DNA of 64,000 nt from JAFEDN01 sp963712715 (GCA_963712715.1 CAVQJI010000017.1:18577-82576); one strand, 5' to 3'. Positions 7,570 to 16,987 are shown, numbered from the stretch's first letter. Notes: generated by a model not told the origin, from the letters alone. Numbers and translations: made by a program.

Positions 7570-8970
7570 ATGCGCCGTTTTATCTTTTCTTTCCTGATTT
7601 TATCCCTGATTTTTAATTCGGGGCTGGCCCTTTCTACACAAAATCCCGTGTCCCGGCAAATGCTGGCTATCAGTGACATCCATTTTAGTCCCTTTGCTGA
7701 TTGTAAAACCGTAAAAAAATGTCAATTGATTGTGGAATTGAATCAGTCTGGCGCTGATCAATGGCCACAATTGTTCTCTCAATACAGCAGTGATAATTTA
7801 CCCTCTAACGGCCACCCAACTAATTATGCCCTTTTCCATAATCTGCTGGTTCAGATTCAGCAATTGCAACCCGAAAATATTTTAATCCTGGGAGATTTTC
7901 TGGCACATCGGTTCCGCAGCCAATACCTTCAATACACACACGACCAGAACCGGGCTCATTATGAGAACTTCGTCCTTAAGACCCTGCAGTATATGACGAG
8001 TTCTATTCAGCAGGTTATTCCGGAAAATAGTGCGATTTACCCCGTTATCGGCAATAATGATTCTTACGGCGGCAAAGATTGTGCCTATCCGGATTATTGC
8101 AGTATTCCCAATGGCGAATTTCTTAAAAAAACCACGAATGTATGGTCTGGACTTTTCAGACATTCCGCCAATAAAGCCCTGTTTATGACAGATTTCCCCC
8201 AGGGAGGCTATTATGAAGTGATTTTACCGAATAGCCATAATCACATTATCGTTTTAAATACCGTACTTTTTTCTACTAAAGCGCAAGGACCGAACGGAGA
8301 ACAAGCCGCCCTTGCGCAGTTACAATGGCTTCAACAAAAACTCCAGAATATCGCCGACACAAAGGAGAAAACCTGGATTATTTTTCATATTCCGCCGGGA
8401 ATCGACGCCTATTCAACCGCTAAAAACTTTTTAGGAATTGTGGTGCCTTTTTGGAATAAAGAGTATGTCCAGCAGTTTTCAAATTTAGTCCACCAATATA
8501 ATTCATCAATTACAGCAGTTTTATCAGGACATGTACACATGGATGGCTTTTTAATTCTGGATATGAAAAATTCTAGCCGTCTCATCGTCGACACATTTGT
8601 ACCTTCGATTTCGCCAATTTTCGGCAATAATCCTGCTTACAAACTCTATCATTACAATGACGAAGACTTTGAAATCCACGATTTTATTACCTGGTATTTA
8701 AATTTGCGTAATGAAAATGGCAAGGAAGGCTGGAAAAAAGAATATACTTTTTCAAGTACATACCAGACTAACGAGGGTCTATTGAGTGGCTACCAAAAAG
8801 TAATGGCCAATAAAAATAGTCCATTCACTATAGATTACAGGAATTTTTTTAGCACCAATACCCAGAGTCAACCCATTAATAAAGGCAAATGGAATTTCTA
8901 CTGGTGCGCCATTTCCTGTTTAAATGTGTACAGTTATCAATACTGTCTGAAGAATTTCAAAAACAGCTAG
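7570..8970 (+). CDS. Secreted acid-sphingomyelinase-like metallophosphoesterase
   Basis: The start at ATG 7570 is preferred over in-frame upstream starts because GGAGG (7557-7561) precedes it and the product then opens with a signal peptide (MRRFIFSFLILSLIFNSGLA). The mature part carries the calcineurin-like metal-binding series in order: DIHFSPF, GDFLAHR, GNNDSYGG, FHIPPG and SGHVHMDG. This order and the insertions resemble acid sphingomyelinase-like phosphodiesterases. Such enzymes cleave phosphodiesters of lipids or nucleotides outside the cytoplasm. A secreted enzyme of this type in an intracellular bacterium could act on vacuolar or host lipids (inference). A monocistronic layout is likely. 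Confidence 0.75.
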   Translation: MRRFIFSFLILSLIFNSGLALSTQNPVSRQMLAISDIHFSPFADCKTVKKCQLIVELNQSGADQWPQLFSQYSSDNLPSNGHPTNYALFHNLLVQIQQLQPENILILGDFLAHRFRSQYLQYTHDQNRAHYENFVLKTLQYMTSSIQQVIPENSAIYPVIGNNDSYGGKDCAYPDYCSIPNGEFLKKTTNVWSGLFRHSANKALFMTDFPQGGYYEVILPNSHNHIIVLNTVLFSTKAQGPNGEQAALAQLQWLQQKLQNIADTKEKTWIIFHIPPGIDAYSTAKNFLGIVVPFWNKEYVQQFSNLVHQYNSSITAVLSGHVHMDGFLILDMKNSSRLIVDTFVPSISPIFGNNPAYKLYHYNDEDFEIHDFITWYLNLRNENGKEGWKKEYTFSSTYQTNEGLLSGYQKVMANKNSPFTIDYRNFFSTNTQSQPINKGKWNFYWCAISCLNVYSYQYCLKNFKNS

Positions 8971-8979
8971 GGTTTGCTC

Positions 8980-9111
8980 TATATGACAATTTTGTCATTG
9001 CGAGCGCTAGCGAAGCAATCCAGTTCGATGCGTGTGCGAAATCAATTATTTAGTACCAGGCATTGTACTGGATTGCTTCGCTCACGCTCGCAATGACGAA
9101 TTTGTCGTGTA
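8980..9111. repeat. 132-bp fold-back repeat, copy 1 (TCATTGCGAGCG family)
   Basis: Inverted arms of about 40 bp (GTCATTGCGAGCG..GCGAAGCAATCCAGT and its complement) flank a roughly 40-bp loop. The same element lies at 25890-26021 (132 bp), and a shorter 84-bp relative lies at 30069-30152. All are intergenic. No coding capacity: a MITE/REP-like element. Confidence 0.85.
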
Positions 9112-9220
9112 CTGAGAGGGTTTAATTGACAATATATTAGTATTTATTTATATTAAGTGTGACAAGCGATAGTGTAGGTATTGTGTATGATTAATCGATT
9201 ACTAATATAGGGTTATTAAA

Positions 9221-10963
9221 ATGAAAAGAAAAAGCGGGCAAAACAATAAACTGGTACTGACCGACAGAAAACACTCCGGCCGTTCTCCCATACAGCGAAT
9301 ACCTGAAGCACTTTTGCTTTATATGAGCGAATTCTTAAATAACAAAGATTTCATGAGTATGATCCTGGTCAGTCAGCGCTTCCAAATAATGGCCAAGCAG
9401 TGGATGTTGAATTCTTATAAAAAAAAGCTTGACCAGTATGGATATACGCTTTCATCGAAAGAAAAACCTGACACAACGCTTCAAAAAAAACATCGAAATT
9501 TAGTTCAAATATGCCAGGGGAAATACTATACATTAGTTGATAAACGGTATGCGGGGATATTTGACGTTCTGGAATTCGGCGATTCCAAATTGGCGATAAC
9601 CCTTCTTGAACAAAAAATTTTAGATAATGACGGTGTTAACATAAAAAATATCACCGATATGGTCTTTTTTCAAAAAATGCTTTTGGCAAAAGCATTATCA
9701 TGACAGCGAGAGAGTTGAAGCAACAGGATTTTTTAGATTATTGTTTTAAAAATCTTATTTTAAAGGCGCCTGCTTTAAATCAGGGAAAATACAGCCTGGT
9801 AAAAACTGGAGATTTGAATGACATTTTAAAGAAGTTGGAATCGAGTGACGGAATGTCTGTGGAAGCTTTATGGATGTTCGCCTGTGCCTATATCTGCAAT
9901 CAGGAAAGTGTCTGTAATGAATTTCTCAAAAGAAACTGGCAAAAGACCTGGATTCGACTGGGTGCCGGTTGATGGATTAAAACCGGCCCCTGGCATCTCT
10001 TTATTAATGATTGCCACATTATTAGGTTGCATAGAACTGGCTCGATACGTCATGACTGATGATATTGGTTATGAGGAGTTTTGCGCTCAACTTGATTCTT
10101 CCATAATGGACGAGCTAAATGAATATTGTACTTCATGGAATGATTTACAAATCAACATTATGGATGCGGCTGCAATGAGCAAAAATACAGCATTTATAGA
10201 TTACCTGATAGATGAACTGGATTGGGAAGGTGAGAGCACCGAATTGGCTGCATTTTATATAGAGCAAAAAGATTTCAACGGCTTAAAAAAAGTGACAAAA
10301 AAGAATAAATTTAATTCTTTGAACGCTCCTGTCCGCCTGGAGGCTGATTATTTTAATTTTGCAATACCCAATGCAGGTTCTGCTCTTTCTCTTTTAGGAA
10401 TGGCTGTCGCTAATAAATGGCCAGCAGCGATTAAATTATTGATTGATCGTGGCGCATCTCTAAATAATCAGTGGAACCCAGACGGAATTCCGACTTTGAT
10501 TCCACTAAACGTTGCGATTAATCTGGGATATTACGATATGGCGGCGTACCTGTTTAAATTGGGCGCTAATCCGAATGTCATTGATAATGACAGGTACTCA
10601 GAGAACAAAGGTGACGAGCTTGAACCCAGTCCTCTTACCTGCGCTATTCATAAGGGACGTTTAGATTTTATTAAACTTCTTTTCCAGAATAAGGTTTCAT
10701 TAACCAATGAAACCCGTAATCAAGGTGAAAACTATAGTTTCCCTTTAATAATAGCAATCTATTCAAATCATTTAAATATTGCTGCTTCTATCATAAAGGT
10801 TATTGGAGTTGAAACAGCGCTAGCTCAACTATCGAGCGAGCAAAAGAAGAAGAAAGAGCAACCCGAGAACCCGTCAAACCTTTATAAACTTTGGAAATTA
10901 CAAGAAATTTCCAATGATTTGATGAAAACAAATCCCGTCCTGAAGATTAAATATTTGAAATAA
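9221..10963 (+). pseudogene. F-box/ankyrin effector-like gene split by two frameshifts
   Basis: Three overlapping frames (9221-9703, about 9700-9972, then through to 10963) join into one protein of about 580 aa if one A is added to each of two AAAA runs (9688-9691 and 9941-9944). The N-terminus holds an F-box (IQRIPEALLLYMSEFLNNKDFMSMILVSQRF cut short: residues about 24-55). The C-terminal half holds ankyrin-type repeats (SALSLLGMAVANKWPAAIKL, IPLNVAINLGYYDMAAYLFK, SPLTCAIHKGRLDFIKLL). F-box plus ankyrin is the layout of Legionella AnkB, which recruits the host SCF ubiquitin ligase (established). As written, only the F-box fragment of 160 aa would be made from the first start. It ends one base before sucD, convergently. 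Confidence 0.65.
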
Positions 10964-11839
10964 TTAGGAATTTTTGAGTAAGGTAGCGATAGCTTCGCCA
11001 ATCTCGGCAGGCGATTTTACCGTACGCACGCCGGCTGCTTCCAAAGCCGCGAATTTATCCGCGGCTGTGCCTTTGCCCCCAGCGATAATTGCGCCAGCAT
11101 GACCCATGCGCTTGCCGGAAGGCGCGGTAACGCCTGCAATGTATGACACTACCGGCTTCGTCACCGATTGTTTGATGAATTCAGCCGCTTCTTCTTCGGC
11201 GCTGCCGCCGATTTCTCCGACCATCACGATCGCCTCTGTCTGCGGGTCCTGCTGAAATAGCTCTAACACGTCAATAAAACTCATGCCAGGAATCGGGTCG
11301 CCGCCAATGCCCACGCAGGTACTTTGCCCCAAACCCAGAGCGGTGGTTTGACTCACCGCCTCATAAGTCAGCGTGCCGGAGCGTGAAACAATACCGACTT
11401 TGCCAGGCTGATGAATATGCCCAGGCATAATTCCGATTTTACATGCCCCCGGGGTAATAATACCGGGGCAGTTGGGACCGATTAAACGAGTCTGCGTTCC
11501 GGAAATAAACTTTTTAACGATCAACATATCCTGAACCGGAATGCCTTCGGTGATACAGACAATCAATTTAATCCCCGCCTCCACCGCTTCGAGAATGGAA
11601 TCTTTGCAGTAGGGCGCCGGCACATATATGACGCTGGCGTCTGCGGATGTTTTTTCTACCGCTTCACGAACGCTGTTGAATACCGGTAAATTCAGATGTT
11701 GTTCCCCGCCTTTACCCGGAGTCACGCCGCCTACCATTTTCGTTCCGTAAGCAATCGCCTGTTCGGAATGAAAAGTGCCCTGCTTGCCGGTGAAGCCCTG
11801 ACAAAGAACTTTAGTATTTTTATCGATCAGGATACTCAT
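10964..11839 (-). CDS. sucD: Succinyl-CoA synthetase alpha subunit
   Basis: 291 residues from MSILIDKNTKVLCQGFTGKQG; the upstream in-frame extension is discarded because it lies inside sucC. The CoA-binding fold (GFTGKQGTFHSEQAI), PNCPGIITP and the active-site histidine loop GHAGAIIAGGKGTA near residue 245 are all present. With SucC it converts succinyl-CoA to succinate while making ATP or GTP in the TCA cycle. It lies 10 bp after sucC and ends the sdh-suc gene row; the F-box/ankyrin gene converges on it. Confidence 0.95.
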   Translation of the reverse strand: MSILIDKNTKVLCQGFTGKQGTFHSEQAIAYGTKMVGGVTPGKGGEQHLNLPVFNSVREAVEKTSADASVIYVPAPYCKDSILEAVEAGIKLIVCITEGIPVQDMLIVKKFISGTQTRLIGPNCPGIITPGACKIGIMPGHIHQPGKVGIVSRSGTLTYEAVSQTTALGLGQSTCVGIGGDPIPGMSFIDVLELFQQDPQTEAIVMVGEIGGSAEEEAAEFIKQSVTKPVVSYIAGVTAPSGKRMGHAGAIIAGGKGTAADKFAALEAAGVRTVKSPAEIGEAIATLLKNS

Positions 11840-11849
11840 AATTTTTTTC

Positions 11850-13022
11850 CTATACTCTGGTTTTGCTCGTGAGTTCGACGATTTTTTTCGCAGCTTCGGC
11901 AAAATTCTGGATGGCAACTATATTTAAACCGCTGTCGGCTAATTTTTTGGCTCCTGCATCTGCGCGGTTACCCTGTAAACGCACCACTACCGGGACTTTG
12001 ACACCGACTTCAGCGACCGCGCTGACAATACCGTCGGCGATTAAGTCGCAACGGACAATGCCACCAAAAATATTCACAAAAATGCCTTTGACGTGGGGAT
12101 CAGAAATAATAATCTTGAACGCTTCTTTCACGCGTTCTTCCGTCGCACCACCACCGACATCGAGAAAATTGGCTGGTCTGCCGCCGTTTAATTTGATTAA
12201 ATCCATCGTTGCCATCGCGAGGCCAGCGCCATTAACCATGCAGCCGATATCGCCGTCTAAAGAAATATAATTCAGGTTCCATTGCTGTGCGCGGGTTTCA
12301 CGATCATCTTCCTGCGAGGGATCGTGCATTAACCGCAATTCCGGTTGGCGGTACAGGGCGTTGTCGTCGAGATTAATTTTACCATCCAGGCAAATCAGGG
12401 CGCCGCTTTTGCTGACGACCAACGGATTAATTTCCAGCAGGCTTAAATCACGTTCTACAAACATTTTATATAAACCCATTAAAATATCGGTAAAAGACTG
12501 CATTTGCTGGTTAGTCAGTTTTAAGCCGAAAAATAATTCACGGCACTGATAGGGCAATAAACCCAGAGTGGGATCCACTGTCGCCGTTAAAATTTTTTCA
12601 GGATTTTTTTTGGCGACCTCCTCAATTTCCATGCCGCCTTCCGTGGAAGCCATAAAGACAATACGCTGTGAAGCACGGTCGATCACCGCCCCCAAATATA
12701 ATTCCCGCGCAATTTCCGAAGGCTGCTCAATGAGCACCTGGTTGACCGGCTGACCGCGAGCGTCCGTTTGATAGGTGACCAGCCGTGTGCCTAATAACAC
12801 TTTAACCGCGGCCTCTAAATCCGCTTTGTTATCGACAATTTTCACACCACCGGCCTTGCCGCGACCACCCGCGTGGACCTGTGCTTTGACAACCCAACGA
12901 TTTCCGCCAATACTGGCGGCGGCTTTGACCGCATTTTCCAGATTCCAGACAACTTCTCCCAGCGGAACCGGTATACCGTATTGTTTCAATAATTGTTTAG
13001 CCTGATATTCATGTAGATTCAT
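11850..13022 (-). CDS. sucC: Succinyl-CoA synthetase beta subunit
   Basis: 390 residues, a typical length. The N-terminus MNLHEYQAKQLLKQYGIPVP is canonical, followed by the ATP-grasp domain (VVKAQVHAGGRGKAGGVKI, LEINPLVV, LDGKINLDDNAL) and the C-terminal CoA-ligase part (FVNIFGGIVRCDLIADGI). It supplies the nucleotide-binding half of the enzyme made with SucD. It is separated from sucB by a 165-bp perfect fold-back element instead of the usual few bases, so sucCD may be transcribed less tightly with sucAB here. Confidence 0.95.
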   Translation of the reverse strand: MNLHEYQAKQLLKQYGIPVPLGEVVWNLENAVKAAASIGGNRWVVKAQVHAGGRGKAGGVKIVDNKADLEAAVKVLLGTRLVTYQTDARGQPVNQVLIEQPSEIARELYLGAVIDRASQRIVFMASTEGGMEIEEVAKKNPEKILTATVDPTLGLLPYQCRELFFGLKLTNQQMQSFTDILMGLYKMFVERDLSLLEINPLVVSKSGALICLDGKINLDDNALYRQPELRLMHDPSQEDDRETRAQQWNLNYISLDGDIGCMVNGAGLAMATMDLIKLNGGRPANFLDVGGGATEERVKEAFKIIISDPHVKGIFVNIFGGIVRCDLIADGIVSAVAEVGVKVPVVVRLQGNRADAGAKKLADSGLNIVAIQNFAEAAKKIVELTSKTRV

Positions 13023-13023
13023 A

Positions 13024-13188
13024 TATACCTTACCTCGCCATAATTTGAGCTTTTTGGCGCCCAGCTATGGGCCAGATTGAGTTGTAAAAAAACACGAGCA
13101 TAATACCACTATGTAAGTGTTTTTTACAACTCAAGATGGCCCGTAGATGGGATGCTAAAAAGCTCAAATTATGGCGAGGTAAGGTATA
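13024..13188. repeat. Fold-back (MITE-like) element between sucB and sucC
   Basis: Outer arms 13024-13055 and 13157-13188 are perfect 32-bp inverted repeats (outer bases ATACCTTACCTCGCC). A second inverted pair lies inside (GATTGAGTTGTAAAAAAACAC and its near-complement GTGTTTTTTACAACTCAAG), around a loop with GCATAATACCACTATGT. The loop resembles that of the element at 40496-40669 (CACATAGAGTACTATGC, complementary orientation). No obvious target duplication. As RNA it would form a very long hairpin between the sucB stop and the sucC start. Confidence 0.85.
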
Positions 13189-13201
13189 AATATACCTACG
13201 G

Positions 13202-14443
13202 TTAAATTTGCAGTAATAAACGCGCCGGATCTTCAAGCAGTTCTTTGATGGTCACTAAAAACTGCACAGAATCAGTGCCATCAATAATACGATGGTCGTA
13301 TGACATCGCGACATACATCACTGGCCGCACCACTACCTGACCTTTCTCCACGACCGCGCGTTCGGTGATTTTATGCATCCCCAAAATGGCGCTTTGCGGA
13401 GGATTAATAATCGGAGTAGACAGCATCGATCCATAGACGCCTCCATTCGTGATGGTAAACGTGCCGCCACTCATGTCTTCTATGGTCAATTTGTTCTTTT
13501 GCACCTTTTCGGCGTATTCACGAATGGTTTTTTCAATGTCCGCCATGCTTAACAGATCGGCGTTGCGCACAATAGGCACTACCAGGCCTCGAGGACCGCC
13601 ACCGATGGCGATGCCGATATCGTAATAATTGTGGTAAATAATATCATTGCCATCGACGGAAGCGTTCAACACCGGAAAACGCTTCAAAGCTTCTACCACG
13701 GCTTTGACGAAAAAGGACATAAATCCTAAACGCACGCCGTAAGTTTTTTCAAAGCGATCCTGATAATTTTTCCTCAATTCCATGATGGGCTGCATATTCA
13801 CTTCATTAAAAGTGGTCAGGAGAGCAGCCTGATGCTGAACCTCTACCAGCCGCTCGGCGATACGCGCCCGCAAACGCGACATGGGTACACGTTTTTCGCT
13901 GCGTTCCCCACCCATTTCGGCAGGAACGGCAGTGCTTTTTGGCGTTTCTGATCTGGATTGTAAATGTTTTTCCACGTCTTCTTTGGTTAAACGTTTACCG
14001 GATGCTTTAATCTGGCTGACATCGAGGTTATGTTCAGCGATCATTCGTCGAACCGCAGGACCTGGTTCTTCGCTTTCCCTCTTTTCTGCAGCAGGCGGTG
14101 GAGTTTTTTCAGCTCCCGCGGCTTTCTCTATTTTTTCAGGTTTTTCAGCTTTTGCCGTTTTTTCCGTTTTGTCAGTTTTTGTCGCGGCTTTAGCGGCGCC
14201 GCCTTCGCTTTCCGTTAAAATTGCCAACAATGCGCCGGCTTTCACCGTTTGCCCTTCTTCAACCAGAATTTTAGCGATCACGCCGGGAGCCGGTGCAGGC
14301 ACTTCGAGCATGACTTTATCCGTTTCCAGATCCACCAGCTGCTCGTCGCGAGCGACCATATCGCCGACTTTTTTGTACCACTTCGCCACTGTCGCATCCG
14401 CGACCGATTCCGGCAATACCGGAACCTTTATTTCTATACTCAT
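13202..14443 (-). CDS. sucB: 2-oxoglutarate dehydrogenase E2 (dihydrolipoyl succinyltransferase)
   Basis: 413 residues. Lipoyl domain at 1-80 with the lipoyl lysine in DLETDKVMLEVPAP; Lys/Ala/Glu-rich linker (about 80-120); peripheral-subunit-binding domain (PAVRRMIAEHNLDVSQIKASG, about 128-160, split here for length); catalytic domain ending SYDHRIIDGTDSVQFL, with the catalytic His and Asp in HRIIDG. Transfers succinyl groups from E1 to CoA. It is separated from its partner sucA by about 2.5 kb of inserted genes, unusual for this operon. Confidence 0.95.
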   Translation of the reverse strand: MSIEIKVPVLPESVADATVAKWYKKVGDMVARDEQLVDLETDKVMLEVPAPAPGVIAKILVEEGQTVKAGALLAILTESEGGAAKAATKTDKTEKTAKAEKPEKIEKAAGAEKTPPPAAEKRESEEPGPAVRRMIAEHNLDVSQIKASGKRLTKEDVEKHLQSRSETPKSTAVPAEMGGERSEKRVPMSRLRARIAERLVEVQHQAALLTTFNEVNMQPIMELRKNYQDRFEKTYGVRLGFMSFFVKAVVEALKRFPVLNASVDGNDIIYHNYYDIGIAIGGGPRGLVVPIVRNADLLSMADIEKTIREYAEKVQKNKLTIEDMSGGTFTITNGGVYGSMLSTPIINPPQSAILGMHKITERAVVEKGQVVVRPVMYVAMSYDHRIIDGTDSVQFLVTIKELLEDPARLLLQI

Positions 14444-14513
14444 CTCAATACCCCTTAACTAAGTACCGACCAGTTTATAAACTTCTCACACCAAAAGCGT
14501 TCAAATTCCTTTT

Positions 14514-14548
14514 CCTCCCTTTGAAAAAGGGAGGTTAGGAGGGATTTA
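14514..14548 (+). repeat. Short stem-loop repeat flanking the sucA/sucB insertion, left copy
   Basis: Contains CCTCCCTTTGAAAAAGGGAGG followed by TTAGGAGGGATTT. An inverted near-identical copy lies at 16878-16912. The two face each other across the DUF559/AAA/DUF4435 block, and some similarity (AAATCCT..TTCAAT) continues inward, as expected for ends of an inserted unit or two copies of a small element. Confidence 0.75.
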
Positions 14549-14630
14549 TTTAAAATCCTATTCAATCTCATTTCTTTCAAAGGAGAAAGTAACAAAATTA
14601 TGTGCATGCAGAAAAAGGATTCTCCCAACA

Positions 14631-15461
14631 TTATATTAATACCTCAGCTTCTATACTTAACTCTTTCCGTTGACTATCCAACAAAGACATAGATTCAAAT
14701 AATGTAAATATCTCAACTGGAATAAATCTTGTCGTTTCGAATGCTTTCAGCAAAGTATCGAAGTTAATCTGATTTGAAAAAGTGTTTATAACTTTAGTTT
14801 TAATGTTTTTTCCAGGATCATCCCTCATCCAAGTGGGATAATTTAAAACTAGGCCATTTACGAACCTTACTTGCATTATTTTCTGCTCATTATCCGGGCG
14901 ATATGAAAGTTTTTTAAAAATAAAGTCGGCAATTTTTTGCAAATCGGCCTGCTCACATGAATTTATTTGACTAATTTCATGATTATCATAGCTGATTCCC
15001 GGAATTTGTATAGCACAATTCTGTTGAATTGATGCAGCGTAAATTAATATGGGATCTACCAGGTAATTTTCTATAGAATATCTTCCAATCTGGAAGATAT
15101 CATTATCCGCATCTGATGGAGAATCACAATCTTTGTCAACAAGACCATAAAAAATTTCACCATCTACTTCACGTAATTTCTTTGTCAATTCAATAATATT
15201 TTTAATTTTATTTTTACCGCCACTGCTCTTAGTCGCCTCATGACGTGTCGAAATTGGCAAGAAAGATAAAGGTATTTGTTTTTTTATTTTATTCTCTTTC
15301 ATCAAAATTTTATAAATACAGTCATAAAATTTCTTATCGTCTTCGTCTTCCACAAAAAAATATTTAGCATTTGTCATCACCCGAATGAAACCGCAAGTTA
15401 AAGAAAAGACCGCATCATTAATCGACTCAATTTTTCTTATTTTCGGAGTAATCGTAGTCAT
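14631..15461 (-). CDS. DUF4435/TOPRIM-like nuclease component (PARIS AriB-like)
   Basis: 276 residues with the DUF4435 signature: a TOPRIM-like acidic strand YFFVEDEDDKKFYD (residues about 33-46), FYGLVDKDCDSPSD (about 103-116; the DxD pair), and GRYSIENYLVDP (about 127-138). DUF4435 proteins partner AAA ATPases in PARIS anti-phage systems, where AriB is a TOPRIM-fold nuclease that cuts host tRNA once released (established). The frame upstream of the ATG is open and reads PHESLFEM, the usual continuation of AAA-15 ATPases, so the ancestral gene was probably a single ATPase-DUF4435 fusion. It is now split from the ATPase by an indel at the A5 run 15487-15491. Confidence 0.7.
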   Translation of the reverse strand: MTTITPKIRKIESINDAVFSLTCGFIRVMTNAKYFFVEDEDDKKFYDCIYKILMKENKIKKQIPLSFLPISTRHEATKSSGGKNKIKNIIELTKKLREVDGEIFYGLVDKDCDSPSDADNDIFQIGRYSIENYLVDPILIYAASIQQNCAIQIPGISYDNHEISQINSCEQADLQKIADFIFKKLSYRPDNEQKIMQVRFVNGLVLNYPTWMRDDPGKNIKTKVINTFSNQINFDTLLKAFETTRFIPVEIFTLFESMSLLDSQRKELSIEAEVLI

Positions 15462-15474
15462 TTCAAATAAAGAT

Positions 15475-16412
15475 TCATGTGGGCAGAAAAAGAACTGTAC
15501 TGGGAGAATGTGTAGTCATGATAACTCTAATACCATGTTTTCCTACAAAATACTCTTTAATAACCTGAAGAAATTGTTTGGCCATACTGGGGTGTAAATG
15601 AGCATCCGGCTCATCTAACAATAATAACCTGGGAAGTGCTGCTTTATTTTCAACTGTACATACATAGAATAACGTAGAAATGATAGCCTGCTCTCCTGAT
15701 GAAAGTTCATCAAAATTAATTTCTTGATTTATTCGAGTATTATGAGGTATTAATTTAAATTCTTCTCTGATTGGAAGTCCAAATGGATTATTAAATTTTA
15801 AAGGCAATCCTGATATTTCAATAATCTCATCCAGTAATTCCCAAGGAGCTTTATTAATAGAATTTATTATTTTTTCTTCACGATATCCTTTTGCTTGCAA
15901 CTCAACTTTATCTATCCAATAATCCATAAAAAGCTTTTCAATGTGCTGTGCTAACGATTTCGGTTCTGGAACGTGTAATTGAGAATATGATTTTTTAAAT
16001 TCCTCAAGAGATATATCGTTAGGATTTTTTGTATTATTTTGCAAGCATATTCCCAAATATAATGGATTATGCTTGTATTCATTACCTCTTAATGAACTTC
16101 TAAAATTCTCATAAAGTTGTTTAACCTCTTGTTGCAATTGGCCTAAATTTGTACCATTAACTTTAGTCATTTTCCATTCATCAATGTACTGTACTAGATT
16201 TGGAGGTATATTTCTATACCCTGGATATCTATTTTTCCCTTCTCTTCTTGCACACGAGGATCGCGAGAATTACCAGATAATTTTGTATTAATTAGCTTAA
16301 GCAGTTGTGATTTTCCTACGCCATTAGGACCTGTAATTACCGCAAATGGTGGAATATTCGACCACTCAAAATTAGTGATTGATTTATATGGTCCCGTTAT
16401 TTTTATTTGCAT
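15475..16412 (-). pseudogene. AAA-15/ABC-type ATPase (PARIS AriA-like), one frameshift
   Basis: Starts at ATG 16412 (MQIKITGPYKSI). Walker A GPNGVGKSQLL is at about residues 28-38. The frame stops at about 16194, but adding one A to the A5 run at 16232-16236 joins it to KNRYPGYRNIPPNLVQYIDEW and on to the second frame (16170-15475). That frame carries the signature ELSSGEQ, Walker B LLLLDEPDAHLHPS and the H-loop TTHSPSTV. Restored length is about 310 aa before the DUF4435 part. Such ATPases form the sensor/scaffold of PARIS-type systems. Either a decayed gene or an assembly slip; the domain order itself is clear. Confidence 0.7.
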
Positions 16413-16774
16413 AGTTGGAAATCCAATATAGCACTATGAATAACTCCCAAAACATTAGAAGTAGATGTTAAAACTTGTAAGTTATCAAAACGTAATACTT
16501 TCAAATTTAACCCAAGTAAATAATCATCCCGTTTATTGTCATATTTAATCGAACTGTATTCAGAATGTTGGCTTCCATCTACTTCTATTACTAATTTTGC
16601 TGAAGGCGCATAAAAATCAACAATATAATTTCCTAGCGGTTTTTGACGATAAAATTGCACTTTACATAATTGCTTCCTTCGCAAGTGTGACCATAATAGC
16701 TGTTCAGCATCTGTTTGACTGCTACGAAGCTTTCTCGAATTTTCTTTAAGCATGCTATTGTAGTGCAATATCAT
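16403..16774 (-). CDS. DUF559 (Vsr-like) endonuclease-domain protein
   Basis: 123 residues spanning a complete DUF559 domain: KLRSSQTDAEQLLWSHLRRKQ, then FYRQKPLGNYIVDFYAPSA and KLVIEVDGSQH (residues about 50-90), which carry the D and E-x-D metal-binding positions of the PD-(D/E)XK/Vsr fold. It overlaps the ATPase start by 10 bp on the same strand, so the two are probably translationally coupled. DUF559 genes are common in defence islands, but the activity is rarely shown. A later start, MLKENSRKL at 16753, is equally possible. Its coupling to a PARIS-like ATPase is unusual. Confidence 0.75.
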   Translation of the reverse strand: MILHYNSMLKENSRKLRSSQTDAEQLLWSHLRRKQLCKVQFYRQKPLGNYIVDFYAPSAKLVIEVDGSQHSEYSSIKYDNKRDDYLLGLNLKVLRFDNLQVLTSTSNVLGVIHSAILDFQLCK

Positions 16775-16877
16775 ATTTATCTAAATATTCCTTATTGTAT
16801 AAAGATTATTTATACAATTTTCATTTAAAAAAACATCCCATCTCAACTAGAGGACAAATTGAAGGATTTTTTTATAT

Positions 16878-16912
16878 AAATCCCTCCTAACCTCCCTTTT
16901 TCAAAGGGAGGG
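16878..16912 (-). repeat. Short stem-loop repeat flanking the sucA/sucB insertion, right copy
   Basis: Inverted copy of 14514-14548 (AAATCCCTCCTAACCTCCC then TTTTTCAAAGGGAGG). Together the two bracket the DUF559-ATPase-DUF4435 block. Confidence 0.75.
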
Positions 16913-16987
16913 ATAATTGTCGTCGGCTTTTTGTGCAACGACATCTTAATTTATTTAGATTTGAAAATAAATTTTTCATTTCAATAC

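Noticed and set aside
13881..14462. Plus-strand 193-codon frame opposite sucB
   Set aside because: Low-complexity Phe/Ser/Ala translation produced by the Lys/Glu/Ala linker of sucB on the other strand.
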